Assembly (NCBI GenBank): GCA_023421955.1
Contig: JAEZSE010000004.1
Span: 1-64,000 of the forward strand
DNA from: Bacillota bacterium
GTDB taxonomy: Bacteria; Bacillota; Clostridia; Christensenellales; UMGS416
Direction: 5' to 3'
Length of the DNA stretch: 64,000 nt
Both the position numbers and the translations under genes were made by a program. Positions within the stretch are counted from its first letter, which is position 1. Each line of letters starts with the position of its first letter. Positions 1-7,413 of this stretch are shown one piece after another. The notes beneath the pieces were generated by a model. That model worked only from the letters and a program-made list of their open reading frames with translations, searched no databases and was not told the origin of the DNA.

Positions 1-160
1 TCATGTTCAAATCCTAACTCAAATCCTTTAAGGATTCGATTCTCAAATAGAATTGCGTTTCTTTCCGTCTTGACTGTTCATATCAGTGCTATGCGGTTTT
101 CAAGGTGCGGGAGCTGTTCTCGCTTGCCGCTTTTCGTTGCCCTGCAACAGCGGCTTGCAT
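1..160 (-). other. 5' leader of an rRNA operon (16S begins just left of the window)
   Basis: Read on the minus strand this stretch contains the rRNA-leader-like segment CACCTTGAAAACCGCATAG (similar to the conserved CTTTGAAAACTGAATA antitermination region of Bacillota rRNA operons), several small hairpins, and ends in AACATGA at the window edge. In many clostridia 16S rRNA starts GAGTTTGATC directly after such a sequence. I infer that the 16S gene starts within a few bases outside the window and runs leftward. No rRNA sequence itself is inside the window. Confidence 0.75.
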
Positions 161-189
161 ATAATATCAAAACGGTTTGTCGATGTCAA
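161..189 (-). promoter_or_regulatory. rRNA operon promoter, proximal module (P-A)
   Basis: On the minus strand TTGACA is followed after exactly 17 nt by TATTAT, and then by the leader of the rRNA operon. This is the best consensus match of five tandem modules and lies closest to the leader. Confidence 0.85.
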
Positions 190-272
190 CACCATTTTTA
201 AGTTTTCATCAACATTCGCCAGAGTTTCAATTTCTTGCTAAACCGGCGGATTTCCGTTTGATTGCCCGCAAT

Positions 273-301
273 ACTTTACAGAATCTTGGGCAGCTCGTCA
301 A
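273..301 (-). promoter_or_regulatory. rRNA operon promoter-like module 2 (P-B)
   Basis: TTGACG, 17 nt, TAAAGT on the minus strand with a TG immediately before the -10. The core CTGTAAAGTAT and the following GCAATCAAACG resemble the next module upstream. Confidence 0.6.
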
Positions 302-388
302 GTGAAACCTTTTACCATTTTCGGCATTTTGAACCGTTGTTACCAGTTCATACCGCTCGGCTTTCATTGTCGCTTGACTGCTCGGTAT

Positions 389-417
389 ACTTTACAGGAT
401 GTCGAGCCTATTTGCAA
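389..417 (-). promoter_or_regulatory. rRNA operon promoter-like module 3 (P-C)
   Basis: TTGCAA, 17 nt, TAAAGT on the minus strand with a TG before the -10 (CCTGTAAAGTATAC). It shares the core CTGTAAAGTAT and a downstream GCAGTCAAGCG with module 2. Confidence 0.6.
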
Positions 418-503
418 GCGGCTTATTATGGTAATTTGTTATAACCAATTTCGACAGTTTGCCATTTTCTGGCGCAAAATAAACTGATCCGCTTGCTAGA
501 GAC

Positions 504-532
504 ACTCTACAGTATCTCAAAGCTGTATTCAA
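504..532 (-). promoter_or_regulatory. rRNA operon promoter-like module 4 (P-D)
   Basis: TTGAAT, 17 nt, TAGAGT on the minus strand, again as CTGTAGAGTGT with the TG dinucleotide and a downstream GCAAGCGG. Position and sequence fit the periodic array. Confidence 0.55.
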
Positions 533-614
533 CAGGTGGCATTTTCCATCTTCTTGAGTAAAAGCAAACCCATTTGCCATTGAATGGAAGCTGTCATGTC
601 CTGTTGTACGCAAT

Positions 615-643
615 AGAATACAACGCATATCAGTTTGTGGCAA
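615..643 (-). promoter_or_regulatory. rRNA operon promoter-like module 5 (P-E, distal)
   Basis: TTGCCA, 17 nt, TATTCT on the minus strand, followed by ATTGCG as in module 2. Its -10 lies 111 bp from that of module 4, so it fits the array, but it is less similar in sequence. The rest of the interval up to the next gene shows no convincing coding region. Confidence 0.45.
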
Positions 644-794
644 TAGTTGATCTATGGAAAAGCGCCAAAACAATCCCATATCGGCATACTAATATCACAT
701 AAGAAACTATAGTTACAGAACATAGTACTGATCTGCGTTATCCTATAAACAACCCTTTCCTTCAGAAGTTTAGGGCAGTTTGGAGTGATAATCA

Positions 795-1196
795 ATGAAT
801 GTCAAGCTTTTTGTAAATATCCCGGTGAAAGACCTGAAAATTACAAAGGCGTTCTTCTCAAGCCTGGGTTTCAGTTTCAATCCTCAATTCACAAATGATG
901 ACGCTGCGTGTCTGGTGCTCGGAAACGACAACTATTTCATGCTGTTGAAGAAGGAGTTCTTCGAAGGTTTTATGAAAAAGCAGATCACCGATTCGAGTAA
1001 ATATGCCGAAGCGATATTCAGTATTATGCTGGACAGTCGCGTAAAAGTGGACGAGTTGGTGGAAAAAGCAATGGCATCTGGTGCGAAAGCCTCAATGCCG
1101 CCTATGGAAATGGACGGCATGTATGGCCGGAGCTTCGAGGACTTGGATGGGCACTTGTGGGAAGTGGGTTATATGGACCTTGCAATGGTAAAGTAG
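795..1196 (+). CDS. VOC-superfamily (glyoxalase/bleomycin-resistance fold) protein
   Basis: The 133-residue protein has the two beta-alpha-beta-beta-beta halves expected of a single-domain VOC protein: an opening FVNIPVKDL, the helix start KAFFSSLGF, and the C-terminal signature EDLDGHLWEVGYMD. VOC proteins range from metal-dependent lyases and dioxygenases to drug-binding proteins. Here the usual first-strand metal His is absent and the Glu in LWEV is kept, so a lactoylglutathione lyase role is not supported and the substrate is unknown. A GGAG box sits 9 nt before the ATG. It is a single gene, convergent with argS, and reads away from the rRNA promoter array. Confidence 0.8.
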   Translation: MNVKLFVNIPVKDLKITKAFFSSLGFSFNPQFTNDDAACLVLGNDNYFMLLKKEFFEGFMKKQITDSSKYAEAIFSIMLDSRVKVDELVEKAMASGAKASMPPMEMDGMYGRSFEDLDGHLWEVGYMDLAMVK

Positions 1197-1210
1197 CCTG
1201 TCTTTGATTA

Positions 1211-1250
1211 TCGGCAAGGCATGGGTTGTTCTCGATCCCTGCCTTGCCGA
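1211..1250. terminator. Shared stem-loop between convergent genes
   Basis: TCGGCAAGGCA pairs perfectly (11 bp) with TGCCTTGCCGA across an 18-nt loop. There is no strong T-tract on either side, so it is a probable but not classical bidirectional terminator for the VOC gene and argS. Confidence 0.55.
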
Positions 1251-1262
1251 CTAATAACGTTC

Positions 1263-2957
1263 TTACATTCTCTCGGGTGTCTCAATCCCCAGCAGGTATA
1301 ATCCCTTTTTAAGCACGCTTCGCGCGGCATCTGTCAACAAGAGCTTTGCGCGGATCTCTTCTTCCGCACCCTCCAGGATGCGATGCTCATAATAGTATTT
1401 GTTGTAGGCCTTGGCAATCTCGATGATCTGGCGGGAAATCATCATCGGCTCATACCGCTCGGCAGCGCCTTTCACTGCATCGGGGAATTGCGCAAGTTCC
1501 TTAACCAACGCCTGTGCATCATCATTTTCGAGCACGGCCCAATCCACATCACCAGCGAGCGCGGTCTCAGCCTTCCTGAGTACACTGGAGCAGCGGGCAT
1601 GGGTGTATTGCAGATATGGTGCAGTTTCGCCATCAAAGTTCAACACATTGTCCCAGGAAAACACAATGTCCTTGATGCGGTTGTTGCACAGCACGCTGAA
1701 CACCACCGCACCGATGCCCACTTGCCGCGCGATCTCTTCCTTGTTTTCCAAGCCAGGGCTCTTTTCCTGAATGATCATCAGAGCTTTTTCGACGGCTGCA
1801 TTAAGCACATCCTCCAGCCAGATCACACGGCCCTTGCGGGTGGACATCGCCCCCTCCTCCATGCTGATCATGCCGAAGTTCACATGCTTCAGATCCTTGG
1901 CCCACTCATGACCCATCAGCTCCAGCACCTTGAAGAGTTGCGAGAAATGCAGATTTTGCTGATAAGCCACTACATACAGGCATTTGTAAAAGTCATACTC
2001 CTTCTTCCGCCACATCGCCGCGGCCAGGTCACGAGTGTGATAGAGTGTGGCACCGTCTCGCTTTAAGATCAAGCACGGCGGCATCTTGTAATCCTCCAGG
2101 TCCACGACCATCGCGCCATCGCTCTCCTTCAACAAGCCCTTTTGTTGCAGTTCTTCAATGACAGGGCCCATCTTGTCTGAGAAGAACGCTTCGCCATTGA
2201 AGCTGTCAAAATGGATCCCCAGCTGGTCGTAAACCTTTTGGACTTCACTGATTGTGATCTCTTTAAACCAATTAAACAGAGACAACGCCTCATCATCGCC
2301 GTCTTCTATTTTTTTAAACCACGCCCTGGCTTGATCCTCCAACTCCGGTTTTTGCTCCGCTTCGTCGTGGAACCGCACATATAGTTTTACCAACTCGCGG
2401 ATGCCACCGTGCTCAATCGTTTCGCGGTCTCCCCAAAGCTTATAAGCCACGATCTGTTTGCCGAATTGGGTGCCCCAGTCGCCCAGGTGGTTGATGCCGA
2501 TGGATTGATACCCCAGGTTCTGGTAGATGCGATACAGTGAATGTCCCAATGCCGTTGTGGTCAGATGATGATGGGCAAATGGCTTGGCGATGTTGATGGA
2601 GGAGTAATCCACAACTACCCTTTTCCCATTACCTTCATCAGAAGACCCATATCCATCACCTTTTTGGGCAATGTCCTGCAGCACGGTGCTTGCCCAGACA
2701 CTGCGGCTGACGAAGAAATTCAAATAACCGTTTACTGGCTCGACCCGTTCAAGCCAAGCGGGTTTTGTTAAGGTAGCAGCAAGCTCCTGGGCAATGGCCG
2801 GCGGTGCTTTACGCATCGTCTTGGCAAAGCGGAAGCAGGGTAAAGCAAAGTCGCCCATCTTTCTATCCTGTGGGGTTTCCATGAAAGCAGTTACTTCACC
2901 CAATTCCATATTCACAAGGGGTGCCAGAATACTGGCGATTTCCAGTTTGAAGTCCAT
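1263..2957 (-). CDS. argS: Arginyl-tRNA synthetase
   Basis: This class I synthetase charges tRNA-Arg with arginine. The 564-residue protein has the N-terminal Add-1-type domain, the catalytic core with INHLGDWGTQFGK, the KMSKS-equivalent MSTRKGRVI, and the C-terminal anticodon-binding helices ending in the typical LLGIETPERM. The HIGH signature region is unusual: where most ArgRS have NIAKPFHxGH this one reads NIAKPFAHHH (residues 128-131 AHHH). An ATG two codons upstream directly abuts the AGGAG box, so I chose the second ATG, which has 6-nt spacing. It is monocistronic, convergent with the VOC gene and followed by the shared stem-loop. Confidence 0.93.
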   Translation of the reverse strand: MDFKLEIASILAPLVNMELGEVTAFMETPQDRKMGDFALPCFRFAKTMRKAPPAIAQELAATLTKPAWLERVEPVNGYLNFFVSRSVWASTVLQDIAQKGDGYGSSDEGNGKRVVVDYSSINIAKPFAHHHLTTTALGHSLYRIYQNLGYQSIGINHLGDWGTQFGKQIVAYKLWGDRETIEHGGIRELVKLYVRFHDEAEQKPELEDQARAWFKKIEDGDDEALSLFNWFKEITISEVQKVYDQLGIHFDSFNGEAFFSDKMGPVIEELQQKGLLKESDGAMVVDLEDYKMPPCLILKRDGATLYHTRDLAAAMWRKKEYDFYKCLYVVAYQQNLHFSQLFKVLELMGHEWAKDLKHVNFGMISMEEGAMSTRKGRVIWLEDVLNAAVEKALMIIQEKSPGLENKEEIARQVGIGAVVFSVLCNNRIKDIVFSWDNVLNFDGETAPYLQYTHARCSSVLRKAETALAGDVDWAVLENDDAQALVKELAQFPDAVKGAAERYEPMMISRQIIEIAKAYNKYYYEHRILEGAEEEIRAKLLLTDAARSVLKKGLYLLGIETPERM

Positions 2958-3019
2958 CTTCATCTCCTGAACAACACAATCAGCTTTGAAAAGCCTCTAT
3001 TTGAGAATCAATACTAGCA

Positions 3020-3820
3020 TCATGTGCCAGTCTCGTCAATCTTCACCCTGCCAAGAAAGGCATCCAGCGCAACCTGTGCAGACCGCGCCATCTCCCGGCA
3101 GAACTCGGCACCTTGCTTTCTCATGAAGAATCGGCGCACGTATTCTGCCGGTTCGATACCCTGTATGTTGTCAGCAACATGCCCGTCTTCCTTCTCCACC
3201 ATATGCAGTAACTCCCGCGGTGCAAAGCTCTGATACACTTCATCGTGCACGATAAAGCTGCCGTCATATCGCGAACGCGGCTTGGGCATCCTGCCATTCT
3301 TAGGATACCCCAGCACCAGCATCGCAATGGGAAATGCCTGTGGTGGCAAATGAAACAGTGACCGGTGCGTTTCATAATTCTCCATAATGTCACCAATGTA
3401 GCAAGAGCCGATGCCCAGCGATTGGGCGGCCACCACAGCGTTTTGCGCCGCGATCAGGGCGTCGCTGCAGCACAGCAGGAAATCGCCGATGGATGGGCCG
3501 TTCCATGCAATTCCTTTCTCCTTAGCCAGATCAGGAACGCCTGAGGCCTCGAAAAGCATAGTCCACCGGGTAAAGTCCGCAAGGAAGATCAGCGATAACG
3601 GAGCCTCTGCAATGAAGGGCTGGTGATCGCAGGTGACTGAAAGTGTATCGCGCGTCTTCTGATCCTTTACCCTTAAGATGGTGTAAAGCATCATGTTGCC
3701 AGCGGTGGGTGCGCGCAGGGCTGCATTCAGGATGGCTTGCTCGTGCTCCGGCAACAATGGCCGCGCGTCAAAGCTGCGTACAGATGAGCGGCTGATCAAA
3801 TGATGAATCGTATCGTTCAT
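3020..3820 (-). CDS. Nitroreductase-family flavoprotein (NfsA-like)
   Basis: This 266-residue protein belongs to the FMN-dependent nitroreductase fold. The N-terminal SRSSVRSF provides the phosphate-binding arginines, APTAGNMM is the flavin-contact helix start, and GIGSCYIGDI with the following MLVLGYPKNGR is the typical C-terminal half. Members reduce nitro groups, quinones or flavins with NAD(P)H. The long C-terminal extension after the GYP motif is like NfsA and enlarged Firmicute homologues. A GGAGGAAATGCT stretch precedes the ATG. It lies alone between argS and bcp in the same direction. The substrate is unknown; an oxidative or electrophile-stress role alongside Bcp is inference. Confidence 0.85.
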   Translation of the reverse strand: MNDTIHHLISRSSVRSFDARPLLPEHEQAILNAALRAPTAGNMMLYTILRVKDQKTRDTLSVTCDHQPFIAEAPLSLIFLADFTRWTMLFEASGVPDLAKEKGIAWNGPSIGDFLLCCSDALIAAQNAVVAAQSLGIGSCYIGDIMENYETHRSLFHLPPQAFPIAMLVLGYPKNGRMPKPRSRYDGSFIVHDEVYQSFAPRELLHMVEKEDGHVADNIQGIEPAEYVRRFFMRKQGAEFCREMARSAQVALDAFLGRVKIDETGT

Positions 3821-3882
3821 AGCATTTCCTCCGGCATGCCTTTGGCATGTGAATGATTTTACCTTCTACCTCTGCTGGATGC

Positions 3883-3917
3883 AAACAAAGAAGCCCCCTC
3901 CCGTTTGGAAAGGGGCC
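3883..3917 (-). terminator. Rho-independent terminator after bcp
   Basis: On the minus strand GGCCCCT ... AGGGGGC forms a G/C stem with an 11-nt loop, followed by TTCTTTGTTT. Confidence 0.65.
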
Positions 3918-3931
3918 TCTCTGGGTTTCTG

Positions 3932-4390
3932 TCAGCCTTTCAATGCCTTCAACACCTCGGCCGCATGCCCCTCAGGTTTCACCTTCGGGAACACCTTGGC
4001 GATCATGCCGGCCTCATCCACGATGAACGTGCTTCGGATGATCCCAACGTGCTTCTTGCCGTACATGTTTTTCTCGCCCCATGCGCCATATGCTTCGGCC
4101 ACTTTGTGGTCCGTGTCGGAGAGCAGATGGAACGGCAGATTGTGCCGCTTACGGAAATGTGTGTGGGAGGCCGCGTCGTCAGGACTGATGCCCAGCACCA
4201 CAGCGCCAGCCTCAAGGAACTCATCAAACGCATCCCGGAAGCTGCAGGCTTCCACCGTGCAGCCGGGTGTGTCGTCTTTGGGGTAGAAATAGACGACCAC
4301 TTTTTTGCCAGTAAAGTCTGACAAAGAGATGATGTTTCCGTTGTCATCCGGTAAAGAAAATGCCGGAGCTTTCATATTTGCTATAATCAT
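3932..4390 (-). CDS. bcp: Peroxiredoxin, bacterioferritin comigratory protein / thiol peroxidase type
   Basis: This 152-residue peroxiredoxin reduces hydrogen peroxide and organic peroxides with a cysteine thiol. The motif DDTPGCTVEAC carries the peroxidatic Cys44 and a second Cys49 with the x4 spacing of the BCP (PrxQ) class. YFYPKDDTPGC and the later HVGIIRSTFIVDEAG are standard for the family, and the length matches. AGGAGG lies 7 nt upstream of the first ATG. A terminator follows directly. The 211-bp region upstream, between it and the diguanylate cyclase gene, has no coding signal. I saw no clear PerR box. Confidence 0.92.
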   Translation of the reverse strand: MIIANMKAPAFSLPDDNGNIISLSDFTGKKVVVYFYPKDDTPGCTVEACSFRDAFDEFLEAGAVVLGISPDDAASHTHFRKRHNLPFHLLSDTDHKVAEAYGAWGEKNMYGKKHVGIIRSTFIVDEAGMIAKVFPKVKPEGHAAEVLKALKG

Positions 4391-4601
4391 CAGAATTCCT
4401 CCTGTTCATCTCGTTGTACAAAATTTCATATTGGAACACATCCCAGTCGGTAAATGAACCACAGATGATTGTCTTCTCCATATTGTCTCGTAAAACAATC
4501 ACTGCGACCGATCAGAAATGAGCCAGCTCCATTTTAGCAAAGCACGGCTCAAACACTATGAGTAAAGTTACATACAGTATTAAGTGGATAAATAGCAGTA
4601 G

Positions 4602-6782
4602 TTAGGATCCCACAACAACACAATTTCTGCCTTGCTTCTTGCCTTCATACAACGCATTGTCCGCTTTGCGGATGGCTTCATCAACCGTAATACCTTCTGT
4701 ATATTGGCAGATCCCCATGGTGAGGGTAATTGATATGCGTTTATCATGATAGACAAAACCCCGCTCTTCCACCCCGGCCCGCAGCCGCTCAGCCAGCACC
4801 TCTGACCCGGCGGCGTCAGTCTCCGGCAGAAGGATCAGAAATTCTTCCCCGCCCCACCTGGCAAGGCAGTCCTGCTCGCGAAGCGTCTGGCGGAGCAAAC
4901 GGGCAACTTCCGCAAGCACATAATCTCCACAATCATGACCAAGGTTGTCATTTACACGTTTGAAAAAATCAATGTCCAGGATGATCAACGAAAATGTCTT
5001 ACCATATCGGCGGAAGCGGGCGCTTTCCTCCTCCATCTTCTCAATGATATACCGGCGGTTGTAGATGCCGGTGAGCGGATCGGTCTTTGACAGAAACTCC
5101 AGCTCATTTGCCTTCTGAACCAATTCCCCCGAAATCCTTGAATTGTTGAGCGCCACCGCGATAAAGGATGCCATCGCTTTTACTGTTTCGATATTGTTAT
5201 GGGAGTATGCATTGGGCCGATAACTTTGCACAGTCATCACACCAACGATCTCTCCGGCCAGGATAAGCGGGCAAAAGATCAGTGATCTCGGAGGGATGCC
5301 GTTTGTAACCAGAATATCAGAATTTACCTCATCAGGGCCTATATCCTCCAGATCATTGATAATAATCTCCTTACGCGAACGGATGCAACGGCTGGTGTAG
5401 CCTCTGTTTTCATCCAATCGGACCATATGCAGGGATAGCCGAATAGAGTTTTCGATTATGATCTTAAAGTCAACAACCTCGGCTTTAACGTCATATAAGC
5501 CAATGGCGAAAAAGTTTGCGTCCATGATCTTGGCAATGCTGCCATATATCGTATTCAATACATTATCGATGTCCAGCGTTGCTGTGATCCTTCGGCCAAT
5601 CTCGCTGATGAGCCTGAGGTTCTTATTTGATTCCTCAAGCTCTATGGACTTCTGCCGGAGCTCGATATTTTTCAACCGGTAGATTTCCGCGTCTTTTTGG
5701 GCTTGCTCAGCTTTGAATTCGGCAGTGTAGTCGCTCAGGCGCTGCTCAACCTCTCTGGTCGCCAATTCCTGGTTGAGCTCCATATGCCTTTTATACAACC
5801 GAAGTGATCCCGCCATGTCGCCTGTAGCCTCAGAAGCCTCCGCTAAAACAAGGCAAAGATCTTTCAAGAGTGCGTTCGCTTTGATCTCTTCAGCCATCTC
5901 AAGAGCCGGCATAAGCATTTGCAACGCACCGCCGGGATTTCCATTTTGCAGGTGGAGCCGCGCCACCTCAAGCCTTGAGACGATCTGGTTGAATTTGGAT
6001 TCACCTTTCTCCGCCCACTCCAGTGATTGAGCGAGGCTTTCCAGAGCTTTCTCGTATTGGCCCATCCTTTTATAGATTAGGCCGAAAATGTTATAGCAGT
6101 TGTGCAAGTCTTGGGCGCCCAGTCTCTGGCGTTTGATCTCGGTGAGCGCCATCTTGTTGTAACGTAGTGCCATGCGCGTGTCACCGGTATTCAAATGCAT
6201 TTCTGATATATTGGTCAGAATTGTCGAGATCATTGAGCCATTGCTCTTTTTAGCAAGTTCAAATGCCTGGTAAAAGAAGCTCAAAGCCTCACCAGCCCGC
6301 CCTGTGTCGGCGTAGATGAACGCTATATTGTTCAGCAAAAATACCTGGATTGGGTAAATGCCTTCCTGCACTTCTATGCCGCTGTCTTTGATCTGCCGCA
6401 ACGCGTCGAAAAGATGCTCAAGCGCTTTGTTGTATTTCCCATGCTTGCTGTAGAGATAGCCCAGCACACGATTGGCGCGAATCTGGCCTTCGGTGTTATT
6501 CTTGTCCGTAAAGCTTTGCAGAACACCGCTCGCTTTGTGAAGCGCATCAAAGTAACGGTCCATCTCGCCGTCGAACCGTGCTTCCAGCAAAAGGCACTCC
6601 TCAGCGCCTTTGGTATATCCAGAAGACAAAGAAAGGGCCTTGGCCTGAGCAATCAGCCCCCCTGCGGCATCCAAGTTGGACGTCACCGCCTGCCATGCGG
6701 CGCTGATCAACTCTCTGATCTTCTCAAGGTTGTCTCCTGATTCATGATACTGTATGGATTGGCACTGATCCAGATTGCTCAT
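4602..6782 (-). CDS. TPR-GAF-GGDEF diguanylate cyclase
   Basis: The 726-residue soluble protein should make cyclic di-GMP from two GTP. About the first 330 residues are tetratricopeptide repeats (recurring A-Y...G..A...Y.KAL patterns), then a coiled-coil linker, a GAF domain (about 390-545) and a GGDEF domain from residue 568. The active site GGEEF is at 644-648 and an RxxD inhibition site, REQD, is at 635-638, five residues upstream, so product feedback is likely. No membrane segment is visible. Upstream ATG/GTG codons are in frame, but a terminator for the preceding gene lies inside that stretch; the chosen ATG has AGGA about 7 nt before it. Confidence 0.88.
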   Translation of the reverse strand: MSNLDQCQSIQYHESGDNLEKIRELISAAWQAVTSNLDAAGGLIAQAKALSLSSGYTKGAEECLLLEARFDGEMDRYFDALHKASGVLQSFTDKNNTEGQIRANRVLGYLYSKHGKYNKALEHLFDALRQIKDSGIEVQEGIYPIQVFLLNNIAFIYADTGRAGEALSFFYQAFELAKKSNGSMISTILTNISEMHLNTGDTRMALRYNKMALTEIKRQRLGAQDLHNCYNIFGLIYKRMGQYEKALESLAQSLEWAEKGESKFNQIVSRLEVARLHLQNGNPGGALQMLMPALEMAEEIKANALLKDLCLVLAEASEATGDMAGSLRLYKRHMELNQELATREVEQRLSDYTAEFKAEQAQKDAEIYRLKNIELRQKSIELEESNKNLRLISEIGRRITATLDIDNVLNTIYGSIAKIMDANFFAIGLYDVKAEVVDFKIIIENSIRLSLHMVRLDENRGYTSRCIRSRKEIIINDLEDIGPDEVNSDILVTNGIPPRSLIFCPLILAGEIVGVMTVQSYRPNAYSHNNIETVKAMASFIAVALNNSRISGELVQKANELEFLSKTDPLTGIYNRRYIIEKMEEESARFRRYGKTFSLIILDIDFFKRVNDNLGHDCGDYVLAEVARLLRQTLREQDCLARWGGEEFLILLPETDAAGSEVLAERLRAGVEERGFVYHDKRISITLTMGICQYTEGITVDEAIRKADNALYEGKKQGRNCVVVGS

Positions 6783-6895
6783 TTGCTGTCCTGAAACAAG
6801 GCCTGCGAAACGCGGGGCCGAAATTCTCATCACGTCTATTTCATACAATATACCACATATCAGTTTTTTTAAACAGCAAAGATGAAGCAGGAAAT

Positions 6896-6922
6896 ATGAA
6901 AGAAAAGCCCGATTCCTCGGGC
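6896..6922 (-). terminator. Terminator of the decayed XRE gene
   Basis: On the minus strand GCCCGA-GGAA-TCGGGC is followed by TTTTCTTTCAT. Its position argues that the downstream cyclase gene starts after it. Confidence 0.8.
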
Positions 6923-6940
6923 ATAACATCATGTAGGGCT

Positions 6941-7167
6941 CTATTCGACTTCTGTCTCGTCCTCCCCGGTCACATATTCCAGCAAGTTTCCGGGCTGGCA
7001 TTTCAGATACCGGCAGATAGCCGACAGAGTGGAAAACCGCACCCTTTTACTTTGCCGGTTTTGAGGAGAGAAAGGTTGACATTTGAAATACCCGTACGCT
7101 CAGCAAGCTCGCTTAACTGTATATTCCGGGCAGCCAGGACGCGGTCAAGCCTTGTGATGATTGCCAT
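6941..7167 (-). pseudogene. XRE/Cro-type HTH regulator (YozG-like), frameshifted
   Basis: The reading frame opens MAIITRLDRVLAARNIQLSE, which is the standard start of the small XRE regulators that accompany DUF2975 membrane proteins, with GGAGG 7 nt upstream. After GKVKG the frame runs into 11 unrelated residues and a stop. In the -1 frame the sequence continues as VRFSTLSAICRYLKCQPGNL and ends LEYVTGEDETEVE, exactly the family C-terminus. The junction sits on A_AAA_GGG (7048 down to 7042), which is also a textbook -1 slippery heptamer. Because the adjoining partner gene is truncated too, decay (or a homopolymer sequencing error) is more likely than programmed frameshifting. Confidence 0.75.
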
Positions 7168-7180
7168 ATCTGCCTCCCCC

Positions 7181-7356
7181 CTATACAGTTTGGTCGTAAT
7201 CGCGCTGGAGCTTGGCTCCATATGCGAACACATACGATATCACAAGCACAATCAGGACAGGAATGAAAGCAGAGATACCGTTCACCACACTGTGACAAAT
7301 ATCAAATAGAACATGTGCATGGGAGACATCGCTCAAGCCGTTGATGCTGGAGCTGA
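7181..7356 (-). pseudogene. C-terminal remnant of a DUF2975-type membrane protein
   Basis: The minus strand encodes one hydrophobic helix (ISAFIPVLIVLVISYVF) followed by AYGAKLQRDYDQTV, which resembles the C-terminal end of DUF2975 proteins (usually 150-180 residues). Upstream coding sequence is missing: the open frame enters the terminator of the flotillin gene. It ends 13 nt before the XRE gene, the usual order for this pair. I read it as a truncated gene; an independent short membrane peptide cannot be excluded, but no ribosome binding site supports one. Confidence 0.55.
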
Positions 7357-7398
7357 CAAGAAAAAGCCGCACCCACATGAACCCGTAGGTGCGGCTTT
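7357..7398 (-). terminator. Flotillin operon terminator
   Basis: AAAGCCGCACC and GGTGCGGCTTT form a perfect 11-bp stem with a 14-nt loop, followed on the minus strand by a TTTTTCTT tract. Confidence 0.9.
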
Positions 7399-7413
7399 CC
7401 GATAGCTCCCACC

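Noticed and set aside
1383..2066. 227-codon frame opposite argS
   Set aside because: Antisense shadow of a conserved enzyme; no ribosome binding site and no recognisable protein.
4482..4499. ATTGTCTCG-TAAAACAAT as a PerR-like operator upstream of bcp
   Set aside because: Only about six of nine pairs match and it does not fit the PerR consensus.
6783..7001. Longer N-terminus for the diguanylate cyclase
   Set aside because: That stretch contains the terminator and 3' end of the XRE gene and encodes nothing like a domain.
7042..7048. Programmed -1 frameshift as the default explanation for the XRE gene
   Set aside because: No stimulatory stem-loop was evident, the partner gene is truncated, and related proteins are normally encoded in one frame; kept only as a possibility in the findings.
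7181..7378. A complete 65-residue membrane protein before the XRE gene
   Set aside because: Its first codons are inside the flotillin terminator and lack a ribosome binding site; better explained as a truncated DUF2975 gene.
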